Of a stretch of DNA of 9,789 nt, positions 1 through 6,518 are shown one piece after another. Each line of letters opens with the position of its first letter. Position 1 is the stretch's first letter. This stretch comes from Nitrospirae bacterium RBG_13_39_12 (GTDB lineage: Bacteria; Nitrospirota; Thermodesulfovibrionia; Thermodesulfovibrionales; SM23-35), in NCBI GenBank assembly GCA_001805125.1, contig MHEF01000064.1, positions 16,676 through 26,464 of the forward strand, given 5' to 3'. A program made the translations under genes and the position numbers. The notes beneath the pieces are model-generated. The model made no database searches. It saw only the letters and a program-made list of their open reading frames with translations, and was not told where the DNA came from.

Positions 1-45
1 CATTAAACCGAAGAATGAAGTTAGACTTCATTCTTCGGTTTAATG
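1..45. terminator. Perfect 21-bp inverted repeat, possible bidirectional terminator
   Basis: Positions 1-21 and 25-45 are exact reverse complements, separated by a 3-nt loop (TAG on the + strand). The arms are only moderately GC-rich, with AAA near one foot and TTT near the other, as in bidirectional terminators. The repeat lies 66 nt past the ftsZ stop codon and touches the window edge, so the arm could be longer and any U-tract for minus-strand transcripts would be out of view. A dispersed palindromic repeat is an alternative reading. The symmetry is seen directly; the terminator role is inferred. Confidence 0.55.
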
Positions 46-61
46 ATAATTTAAAAACTAA

Positions 62-106
62 GGGGGGGAGAGGGGCTTCCAGGGGGGGAAGCCCCTCTGT
101 GGGGGG
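62..106. other. G-tract cluster (C-tracts in the ftsZ mRNA)
   Basis: The + strand carries runs of G at 62-68 (7), 72-75 (4), 82-88 (7) and 101-106 (6), with spacers of 3, 6 and 12 nt. Four G-tracts of this length satisfy the general pattern for an intramolecular G-quadruplex on the + strand. The minus-strand transcript would be correspondingly C-rich. The region overlaps the hairpin at 69-98, so the two structures would compete. The tracts are seen directly; any folding or function is inference. Confidence 0.5.
69..98 (-). terminator. GC-rich hairpin after ftsZ, probable operon terminator
   Basis: Positions 69-80 and 87-98 form a perfect 12-bp stem with a 6-nt loop, beginning 12 nt after the ftsZ stop codon. 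In the transcript (minus strand) the stem is followed by seven C residues and then UUAGUUUUU, so the U-tract is offset instead of directly abutting the stem. That is atypical for an intrinsic terminator. Position and stem strength still make transcription termination or 3'-end protection of the dcw mRNA the likely role. The second inverted repeat at 1-45 may act as a back-up. Confidence 0.55.
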
Positions 107-110
107 AAGA

Positions 111-1271
111 TTAAATTTCTTTCTGGGGCGCCTTCCTTAAAAACGCAGGCATATCAATATGGTCTTCATACGACATAATGTCTGTAGACACCCCTTTCAT
201 ACCGTAATCATTTGCCAGATTCTTTGACAAAATTCTATCCGAACCTTTAAAACTGACAGGCTGCTTAACAGGAGCCCACTTCTTTATCTGCGGCAGTTCT
301 ACTTTCTCTTTCTGATCACCAAAACCAGTTGCGATTAAAGTTACTCTTACCTCATTGCCGATCTCAGGATCTATAACAGCACCGAAAATGAGGTGCACCT
401 CTTCATGAGCAGAGTCATATATGAAGGAAGCTGCATCCTGAACGTCGTTCAATGAAAGTTCAAAGCCGCCGGTTATATTTATAAGAATCCCTTTTGCACC
501 TTCAATCGAGGATTCCTCAAGCAGCGGGTTCGATACTGCCTTTTTAGCAGCTTCGATCGCTCCGCCTTCACCCTTTCCTGACCCGATTCCCATAACTCCG
601 CGGCCCTTATCTTCTATAATCGTCCTGACATCGGCAAAGTCAACGTTAATCAGACCGGGAATCAGGATTATGTCAGATATTCCCTGAACTGCCTGCTTTA
701 AAACATCATTGGCTATTGCAAACGACTTAAGCAGAGGTGTTCCCTTCTCAACAACCAGACCTATCCTGTCATTCGGGATCACAATAATAGTGTCCACATT
801 TTTCCGGAGTTCTTTTATACCCTGCTCTGCATTCATCCATCTAATCTTTCCTTCATAGAAAAACGGCTTGGTAATAACCGCAACCGTAATTGCACCGAGT
901 TCCTTGGCAATACCTGCAATTACAGGCCCGGCACCTGTGCCGGTACCGCCGCCCATGCCGGCTGTTATAAAAACCATGTCAGAGCCTTCCAGGTTTTCAG
1001 CAATTGCCGACCGGTCCTCCAGCGCTGCGTTCTTCCCTATCTGGGGATCAGAACCTGCTCCCAGTCCTCTCGTAAGGTTATCGCCGATCTGCACTTTAAC
1101 AGTCGCTAAAGAGGTCTCGAGTGCCTGCATATCTGTGTTAACAGCTATAAATTCAACTCCATGGAGGTTCGATGCTATCATATTATTGACAGCATTGCCT
1201 CCTGCACCTCCGACACCAACAACCTTTATCTTCGCCTTCTGTCCCCTGATTTCCTGAATCTCAAACATCAT
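111..1271 (-). CDS. ftsZ: Cell division protein FtsZ
   Basis: FtsZ is the tubulin-like GTPase that polymerises into the cytoplasmic Z-ring and recruits the divisome. The 386-residue protein has the nucleotide-binding loop GVGGAGGNAV (19-28), the tubulin signature GGGTGTGA (107-114) and the T7 catalytic loop NVDFADV (209-215), whose Asp211 and Asp214 complete the GTPase site of the neighbouring subunit. A variable linker of about 50 residues leads to the conserved C-terminal peptide IDMPAFLRK (372-380), which binds FtsA and other partners. Length is normal for the family. Two ATG codons stand in tandem (1271 and 1268); the strong AAGGAGGG site is 4 nt from the first and 7 nt from the second, so the second may be the main start. 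The gene is last in the cluster, 15 nt after ftsA, and is followed by terminator-like hairpins. Confidence 0.98.
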   Translation of the reverse strand: MMFEIQEIRGQKAKIKVVGVGGAGGNAVNNMIASNLHGVEFIAVNTDMQALETSLATVKVQIGDNLTRGLGAGSDPQIGKNAALEDRSAIAENLEGSDMVFITAGMGGGTGTGAGPVIAGIAKELGAITVAVITKPFFYEGKIRWMNAEQGIKELRKNVDTIIVIPNDRIGLVVEKGTPLLKSFAIANDVLKQAVQGISDIILIPGLINVDFADVRTIIEDKGRGVMGIGSGKGEGGAIEAAKKAVSNPLLEESSIEGAKGILINITGGFELSLNDVQDAASFIYDSAHEEVHLIFGAVIDPEIGNEVRVTLIATGFGDQKEKVELPQIKKWAPVKQPVSFKGSDRILSKNLANDYGMKGVSTDIMSYEDHIDMPAFLRKAPQKEI

Positions 1272-1275
1272 ATGT

Positions 1276-1283
1276 CCCTCCTT
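1276..1283 (-). promoter_or_regulatory. Strong ribosome binding site of ftsZ
   Basis: The minus strand reads AAGGAGGG, close to a perfect complement of the 16S rRNA 3' end, and lies in the short ftsA-ftsZ gap. It is the clearest Shine-Dalgarno sequence of the cluster. That fits the known need for FtsZ in excess over FtsA. It sits 4 nt before the first ATG and 7 nt before the second. Confidence 0.85.
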
Positions 1284-1286
1284 TTT

Positions 1287-2498
1287 TTATCTAAAAATTC
1301 CTTTTACCCAATCCTTCATCTTTCCAAATATCCCTGTAAAAGCATCAGAGTAAAATACCCTGTTTGATTCTGTTTCTAAACCGTAAAGCACAAGGCCCAG
1401 CCCCGTGGCGTACATTGGATTATTTATAATATCGCTGCAACCTTTTACACCTTTGGGAAAGCCTATCCTTGCGGGGAGTCCTAATATCGCTTCTGCCATC
1501 CTGTCAAGTCCCTTGAGCAGCGAACCGCCGCCTGTGAGGACAACACCCGTTGATGCCAGATCGTAACCCGAGCAGGAAACGAGTTCACTTTTTATTAATT
1601 CCAGCAGTTCCTCAGTCCTCGGCTGTATAATCTCTGAAACGCACCTGCGTAATATCTTCCTGCCCGTTCCTGCCTGAACAATATCTATCTCTTCCGAGTC
1701 GTTCACTAAAGCAGCTGTTGCAAACCCGAAGCTCTTTTTAATTCTTTCAGCCTCAGACACTGACACCCTCAGACCAACAGCAACATCATTTGTGAAATGG
1801 TTTCCTCCAACAGCAAGAACAGACGTATGCCTTAACCAGCCGTCCTTATAAATAATGATGTCTGTCGTGCCGCCGCCTATATCTATAATCGCAACACCGA
1901 GTTCTTTTTCATCTTCTGTTAGAATAGCCTCAGCTGATGCAAGGGGTTCAAAAACTATATCAACAACCTCAAGGCCGACTTTTTCACAGCATTTAAGCAG
2001 GTTCTGTACCGATGTAACAGCCCCTGTTACTATATAAACCTTTGCCTCAAGCCTTACCCCCATCATTCCTATAGGGTCTTTGATACCATTCTGACCATCA
2101 AGGGTATAGCCTGTAGGAATGACGTGGAGCACTTCCCTGTCAAGCGGCACATACACAGCTTTTGCTGAATCTATTACGCGTTCTATATCCACCTGTCCTA
2201 CTTCTTTGCTCCTGATCCCTACAGCACCATAGCTGTTAAAACCTTTTACATGACCACCTGCGATCCCGATGTTCACAGTGCTTATCTCAACGCCAGTCAA
2301 AGTTTCTGCGTTTTTAACAGCATTTTTTATTGATTCAACTGTTGACTCTATGTTTACGACTACACCCTTTCTCAGCCCTGATGAAGCAGATGTAGTTACG
2401 CCGAGTATTTCCAAATCACCATCCATTATTGAACCGACTACTGCGCAAATCTTTGTAGTACCCACATCAAGACCAACAATAATGTTTCCTCTCTTCAC
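1287..2498 (-). CDS. ftsA: Cell division protein FtsA
   Basis: FtsA is the actin-like ATPase that tethers FtsZ filaments to the inner membrane and passes signals to later divisome proteins. The 403-residue protein shows the phosphate-1 motif GLDVGTTK (9-16), the division-specific 1C domain region around 80-165, the phosphate-2 motif DIGGGTTD (206-213) and the adenosine motif VLTGGGSLLKGL (320-331). The C-terminal segment GIFGKMKDWVKGIFR (389-403) is an amphipathic helix that fits the membrane-targeting sequence. The start is GTG at 2498, preceded by GAGGT at 2505-2509 with 6 nt of spacing. It overlaps the ftsQ stop codon by 4 nt (GTGA), so translation is probably coupled to ftsQ. Length and motifs are ordinary for a diderm FtsA. 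Confidence 0.98.
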   Translation of the reverse strand: MKRGNIIVGLDVGTTKICAVVGSIMDGDLEILGVTTSASSGLRKGVVVNIESTVESIKNAVKNAETLTGVEISTVNIGIAGGHVKGFNSYGAVGIRSKEVGQVDIERVIDSAKAVYVPLDREVLHVIPTGYTLDGQNGIKDPIGMMGVRLEAKVYIVTGAVTSVQNLLKCCEKVGLEVVDIVFEPLASAEAILTEDEKELGVAIIDIGGGTTDIIIYKDGWLRHTSVLAVGGNHFTNDVAVGLRVSVSEAERIKKSFGFATAALVNDSEEIDIVQAGTGRKILRRCVSEIIQPRTEELLELIKSELVSCSGYDLASTGVVLTGGGSLLKGLDRMAEAILGLPARIGFPKGVKGCSDIINNPMYATGLGLVLYGLETESNRVFYSDAFTGIFGKMKDWVKGIFR

Positions 2499-3262
2499 TT
2501 GACTACCTCTTCTCCGGTTATAGGTTTCACAATTGCCTTGTCTTCAAATCTTAAATCTATATAATCAACAGAAATTTCCCTGTCTTTTATCTCTTCTTCC
2601 AATTCAACCAGCCTTTTAAGTTTTTCTTCGTATTTTCCGGAACCTATTTTTACAACAGTCCCGTCCATCGTCACAGACAATTCATGAGGTTTTCTTACAT
2701 TTATTTCAATGCAATCCATTTCTGATGAAAACCCCTTGTCATTCATTAACCTTGCAAGGTTAAGAGCCTCTGAAAATCCCTCCCTCTCTTTAAAAGGATC
2801 CCCGGTGATAACCGGCAGAAAAGGTATCGAATCACCTTCGAGTTCTTCGAGAAGCTTGCCTCTTTCATCTACCAGAAAAAGATGGCCGTTCATATCAAGA
2901 AGTGCAAACGGTGCTGCTTCCTCTATTGTCAATGCGAGTGTCTCAGGAAGTTCTTTTCTGACACTTACAGACTTAATCCACGGGGATTTGAGCAGATTCT
3001 GGCTTAACTGTTTATTTGAAATAGCGATCAGACTTTCATTCAGATTAATGCCCGCAAGAATTTTCAGTTCATCATCTGTCAGGTGCGTGTTGCCAATAAA
3101 TACAACTTGTTTTAACGGGAATATCGAGCTTATCGCATGTGCATCAATAAAAATATACATAACCATTATGTTTAAAAAGATGAACGCAAAAACAGCAATC
3201 TTTTTAAACTTCTTCAATATGTTTATCTTTCTGCCGGCTTTCTTGAATCTATTGGCCTTCAT
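2495..3262 (-). CDS. ftsQ: Cell division protein FtsQ
   Basis: FtsQ is a bitopic inner-membrane protein that bridges early cytoplasmic and late periplasmic divisome proteins, forming the FtsQBL complex. The chosen 255-residue product has a short basic cytoplasmic N-terminus, one membrane helix at about 22-41, then a periplasmic POTRA domain (about 48-115, beginning PLKQVVFIGNTHLTDDEL), followed by the FtsQ/DivIB beta domain (about 117-245). The ATG at 3262 is preferred because AGAGGTG at 3269-3275 lies 6 nt upstream. A GTG at 3271 would add three residues but has no comparable site. The gene overlaps ddl by 14 nt upstream and ftsA by 4 nt downstream. Sequence conservation in this family is low, so the call rests on domain order and on the ddl-ftsQ-ftsA position. 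Confidence 0.93.
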   Translation of the reverse strand: MKANRFKKAGRKINILKKFKKIAVFAFIFLNIMVMYIFIDAHAISSIFPLKQVVFIGNTHLTDDELKILAGINLNESLIAISNKQLSQNLLKSPWIKSVSVRKELPETLALTIEEAAPFALLDMNGHLFLVDERGKLLEELEGDSIPFLPVITGDPFKEREGFSEALNLARLMNDKGFSSEMDCIEINVRKPHELSVTMDGTVVKIGSGKYEEKLKRLVELEEEIKDREISVDYIDLRFEDKAIVKPITGEEVVK

Positions 3263-4166
3263 TGACAGCACCTCTGATTATCTCTTCTATTAATGAGGGA
3301 AAGTCAAAACCCGCAAGACTTGCTATTTTTGGAAGCAGGCTCGTCTCAGTCATGCCTGGAATAGTGTTAACTTCCAGCACATAGGGATTATCTTCTGTAT
3401 CAATTCTCAAATCCATCCTGGTGGCACCTTTACAACCCAAGGCAACATGAGCAGAAAAAGCAGCTTCCTTTGCCTTTTCATAAGCTCCCTTGTTTATTTC
3501 CGGCGGGAGTATGTACTCTGTAAGACCAGGAGTATATTTTGCCTTGTAATTGTAAAATTCAAGAGATGGCCTTACTTCAACTCCACCCAATACCCTGTCA
3601 TTCAGTATCCCTATATGAACCTCTTTACCCCCGATATATTTCTCCAGGATTACCCTTGAACTGTATGAAAAGGCTTTCTCTAATGCCTCTTCAAACTTTG
3701 CTTTATCCCTCACAATGCTGACCCCTACACTTGACCCCTCAGTTGCAGGCTTCACAACCCAGGGCAAGTTAAAAGACGGGAACGGAGACGGGGAGGATGA
3801 TTGGCGATTCAGGATTATGAACGGTGGTACAGGGATGTTATGATAGACAAATACCTTTTTTGAGGCTTCCTTGTCCATCGCAAGGGCAGATGCAAGCACC
3901 CCTGACCCTGTATATGGTATCCCGAGAACTTCGAGCATGCCCTGTACAGAGCCATTTTCTCCATGTCCTCCATGGAGTGCAAGAAATGCTATCTCTATCT
4001 TTTCCCTGCTCAGTGCAATGCAAACATCAGGGCCGGCATCTATATCCACTGCATTATACCCTAACCCTTTTAAAGCGCTATAAATTGCAGCTCCGCTTTT
4101 CAGAGATATTTCTCTCTCGGCTGATGTCCCGCCCATTAAAACACCTACGCGTTTGTCAGTTAACAC
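3249..4166 (-). CDS. ddl: D-alanine--D-alanine ligase
   Basis: Ddl is a cytoplasmic ATP-grasp enzyme that joins two D-alanines through an acyl-phosphate; MurF then adds the dipeptide to the UDP-MurNAc tripeptide. The 305-residue protein has the N-terminal motif MGGTSAERE (11-19, catalytic Glu17), HGGHGENG (65-72), the lid loop ATEGSSVGVS (141-150, Ser146), the omega loop with YKAKY (207-211), Arg250 and Asp252, and the metal and D-Ala2 site LEVNTIPGMTETSLLPK (264-280; Glu265, Asn267, Ser276). The presence of Tyr211 implies D-Ala-D-Ala specificity, not D-lactate. The start is GTG at 4166 after GGGAG, and it overlaps murB by 11 nt. Residues 119-133, between the N-terminal domain and LPWVVKP, are low-complexity (NRQSSSPSPFPS) and are encoded by tandem hexamer and heptamer tracts. 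The surrounding conserved blocks are intact, so the enzyme should be active. Confidence 0.97.
   Translation of the reverse strand: MLTDKRVGVLMGGTSAEREISLKSGAAIYSALKGLGYNAVDIDAGPDVCIALSREKIEIAFLALHGGHGENGSVQGMLEVLGIPYTGSGVLASALAMDKEASKKVFVYHNIPVPPFIILNRQSSSPSPFPSFNLPWVVKPATEGSSVGVSIVRDKAKFEEALEKAFSYSSRVILEKYIGGKEVHIGILNDRVLGGVEVRPSLEFYNYKAKYTPGLTEYILPPEINKGAYEKAKEAAFSAHVALGCKGATRMDLRIDTEDNPYVLEVNTIPGMTETSLLPKIASLAGFDFPSLIEEIIRGAVNEGQ
3269..3275 (-). promoter_or_regulatory. Ribosome binding site that decides the ftsQ start
   Basis: The minus strand reads AGAGGTG, 6 nt upstream of the ATG at 3262 and inside the 3' end of ddl. The alternative GTG start at 3269-3271 is part of this site itself, which argues against its use. 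Confidence 0.6.
3776..3793. repeat. Hexamer tract inside ddl
   Basis: Three adjacent hexamers ACGGGA, ACGGAG and ACGGGG (consensus ACGGRR on the + strand) lie within ddl. They are in register with the codons, giving the SPSPFP stretch at about residues 125-130 on the minus strand. The tract is adjacent to the heptamer tract at 3799-3819. Confidence 0.6.
3799..3819. repeat. Heptamer tract inside ddl
   Basis: Three consecutive 7-nt units GATTGGC, GATTCAG and GATTATG (consensus GATTNNN on the + strand) occupy 21 nt, exactly seven codons, so the ddl reading frame is kept. They encode roughly ILNRQS of the variable loop before the ATP-grasp lid. The tract looks like a short tandem repeat absorbed into the coding sequence. 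Confidence 0.55.
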
Positions 4167-5100
4167 TCTCTCTCCCGACTATTCTTATCTCCGGCTCAAG
4201 CAAAATACCGAACTTCTCCCTGACCTTATGTGCAACTTCTTCCATAAGCCTTATAAAATCAAAGGCAGTTGCCTTTCCTTTATTTACAAAGAAATTAGCA
4301 TGTATGCTGCTGACCTCTACCCCGTCGATTCTCATTCCTTTGCACCCCGCTTCATCTATCAGCTTCCCTGCGGATAATCCCGGAGGGTTTTTAAACACAC
4401 AGCCGGCAGATGGTTCCCATACAGGCTGCTTCTCGCGCTTCTTGCTCAAAAAACCCTCAATTCTTGCAAGAACATTGTCCTTTCTATCCTTCTTAAGTGT
4501 TATTTCAGCACTGATTAGAATTTCACCAGGTAAAATTCCTGACTTCCTGTATCCGAAATCTATTCCTTCTGCCTTATAGTTCTTGATATTACTTTCATAA
4601 TCCAATATCGCCAGCGAGACGAGGACATCTTTTATTTCATAGCCGAATGCACCTGCATTGCCACAGACAGCTCCACCGAATGAGCCGGGTATCCCTGCAA
4701 GACCTTCTATTCCTGCAAAGCCGTTTTCAGCAGAAAATCTAACGAGTCTCTGCAGAGGAGTCCCTGCTTCAACAGATAAATTCACATAATTATCGTCTTC
4801 ACTCAGGATTTCAATCTTTTTAAAAGACTTGAAAGATATGACAACCCCTTCTATCCCTCCGTCTCTCACTAAAATGTTCGTTCCGCCGCCCAGAGGCAAA
4901 CACGGTATTTGATTCCTTTTCAGGCTGGCATGCATGTTTCTGAGCGAAAGAATGTCTTCAGGTACAGCAAATACATCTGCAGGTCCTCCTATCCTCAGTG
5001 ATGTATGCAAACTCATCTGTTCCATGAATCTTACTTCACCTTTAAAGAGGCTTTCGGAAAATATCTCCCTGGTTTTTCCATCTTTAACCTGGTTGTTCAT
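4156..5100 (-). CDS. murB: UDP-N-acetylenolpyruvoylglucosamine reductase MurB
   Basis: MurB is the cytoplasmic FAD-dependent enzyme that reduces UDP-GlcNAc-enolpyruvate to UDP-MurNAc with NADPH. The 314-residue protein contains the FAD-binding segments LPLGGGTNILVRD (68-80) and GIPGSFGGAVCGNAGAFG (136-153), the catalytic Arg185 in FGYRKSG, the SAGCVFKNP motif (231-239) and the C-terminal LEPEIRIVG with the conserved Glu304. The proton-donor position, Ser229 in E. coli MurB, is Cys234 here. The overall arrangement, with SAGKLIDEAGCKG (243-255) and SSIHANFFVN, is that of the shorter type II (Bacillus-like) MurB. The start is ATG at 5100, overlapping the murC stop by 4 nt (ATGA), after AGGGAG at 5105-5110. 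A downstream ATG at residue 26 lies too close to the conserved HTSLRIGG to be preferred. Confidence 0.97.
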   Translation of the reverse strand: MNNQVKDGKTREIFSESLFKGEVRFMEQMSLHTSLRIGGPADVFAVPEDILSLRNMHASLKRNQIPCLPLGGGTNILVRDGGIEGVVISFKSFKKIEILSEDDNYVNLSVEAGTPLQRLVRFSAENGFAGIEGLAGIPGSFGGAVCGNAGAFGYEIKDVLVSLAILDYESNIKNYKAEGIDFGYRKSGILPGEILISAEITLKKDRKDNVLARIEGFLSKKREKQPVWEPSAGCVFKNPPGLSAGKLIDEAGCKGMRIDGVEVSSIHANFFVNKGKATAFDFIRLMEEVAHKVREKFGILLEPEIRIVGRESVN

Positions 5101-6518
5101 CCTGCTCCCTCGGTTTTTAACCTTTTAAGTATCTCATCGCCTGCTTTCCATACATCACCTGCTCCGAGGGTCAGCAGCATATCGCCTCTATGCATATGCG
5201 AGATTATATGTGATACTGCATCCTCTCTATCCCTCACGTAAAAAGCGTTGTTATTACCTGTCTTTTTTATCTTCTCGATCAGGTCTGCTGAGCTTACGCC
5301 TTCAACAGGTTTTTCCCCTGCAGAATAAATATCAAGAAGAACAAGTGAATCAGCATCATTAAAGGAACCTGAAAAATCATCCATCAGGTCTTTTGTTCTT
5401 GAATACCTGTGAGGCTGGAAAAGAACAACCAATTTCCCACATTTCTGACTCCTGTTTCCTGCTTTCTGATTTTTTATTATCAGTCCTTCCTTTGCCGCTT
5501 TGAGCGTTGCCTTTATCTCCGCAGGGTGGTGCCCATAATCATCATAGACCTTTATATCGTTCACCTCTCCCTTGAACTCGAACCGTCTCTGTATCCCGCT
5601 GAACCCTTTCAGCGCATCTTTAATTATCGACACATCCATTTTCAGAATTAATGCCACACCTATTGCAGCCAGGCAGTTAAGGACATTATGTACGCCGGGG
5701 ACAGGGACATCGAAATCACCAATGCTTTCCCCTTTATAAACCACTTCAAAGCGTACAGACATAAAATCTTTCATGATATTCTTTGCATAAAGCTCTGCCT
5801 CATCATTCAGACCGTATGTGACGTATCTTCTGTGAATAAATGGCAGAAGCCCCCGAAGGTGTTCATTCTCAATACAAATTATTGACACTCCATAGAATGG
5901 AATTTTATTTATAAAAGCTAAAAATGCCTCTTTTAATGAATCAAGTGTCTTGAAGAAATCCATATGTTCCCTGTCAATGTTTGTGACAACTGCAATTGTC
6001 GGAGAAAGCTTAAGAAAAGACCCGTCACTTTCATCAGCCTCTGCCACAAGGAATTCTCCCTGACCCAGTCTTGCATTACTGCCTGTTGCTTTCAGCCTTC
6101 CGCCTATGACAACTGTGGGATCAAACCCGCCACAGGCAAGTGTGGTTGATATTAAGGATGTAGTTGTCGTCTTGCCATGTGCGCCTGCAACAAGAATCCC
6201 GTATTTCAGTCTTGCCAGCTCTGCAAGCATCTCTGCACGAGGTATCACAGGTATTTTCCTGTTCCTCGCCTCCTTCACCTCTGGATTATCACCTGAAATC
6301 GCAGAGGATATGACCAATACATAGGCATCATCTATATTCTCTGCCTTATGGCCGATATATATCTTTATTCCCAACTCTTTCAGTTTTACAATTGTCTCTG
6401 AATCTCTTAAATCTGAACCTGTTACCTTATAGCCGAGGTTATGAAGCAACTCAGCTATCCCTGACATTCCGATACCGCCTATTCCGACAAAATGTATAAC
6501 CCTGTATCTCTCAAACAC
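5097..6518 (-). CDS. murC: UDP-N-acetylmuramate--L-alanine ligase MurC
   Basis: MurC is the first of the cytoplasmic ATP-dependent Mur ligases and adds L-alanine to UDP-MurNAc. Three domains are visible in the 473 residues. The N-terminal UDP-binding domain begins HFVGIGGIGMSGIAELL (9-25). The central ATPase has the P-loop AGAHGKTTTT (111-120), EADESDGSF (160-168) and TNIDREHMDFF (179-189). The C-terminal domain has YDDYGHHPAEI (325-335), FQPHRYSRT (367-375) and LGAGDVWKAGDE (451-462). The start is GTG at 6518, overlapping the murG stop by 1 nt (TAGTG), with AGGAG at 6530-6534 about 11 nt upstream. Residues 347-362 (IIKNQKAGNRSQKCGK), just before the FQPHRYSRT strand, are unusually polar and are encoded by a heptamer tract at 5441-5468. 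They sit in a loop position, so activity should be preserved. Confidence 0.98.
   Translation of the reverse strand: MFERYRVIHFVGIGGIGMSGIAELLHNLGYKVTGSDLRDSETIVKLKELGIKIYIGHKAENIDDAYVLVISSAISGDNPEVKEARNRKIPVIPRAEMLAELARLKYGILVAGAHGKTTTTSLISTTLACGGFDPTVVIGGRLKATGSNARLGQGEFLVAEADESDGSFLKLSPTIAVVTNIDREHMDFFKTLDSLKEAFLAFINKIPFYGVSIICIENEHLRGLLPFIHRRYVTYGLNDEAELYAKNIMKDFMSVRFEVVYKGESIGDFDVPVPGVHNVLNCLAAIGVALILKMDVSIIKDALKGFSGIQRRFEFKGEVNDIKVYDDYGHHPAEIKATLKAAKEGLIIKNQKAGNRSQKCGKLVVLFQPHRYSRTKDLMDDFSGSFNDADSLVLLDIYSAGEKPVEGVSSADLIEKIKKTGNNNAFYVRDREDAVSHIISHMHRGDMLLTLGAGDVWKAGDEILKRLKTEGAG
5441..5468. repeat. Heptamer tract inside murC
   Basis: Four consecutive 7-nt units ATTTCTG, ACTCCTG, TTTCCTG and CTTTCTG (consensus NYTYCTG on the + strand, CAGRARN on the coding strand) lie inside murC. 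The protein shows the matching 7-residue echo QKAGNRS then QKCG. The tract codes for a surface-loop-like segment between a helix and the conserved FQPHRYSRT strand. Confidence 0.65.
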
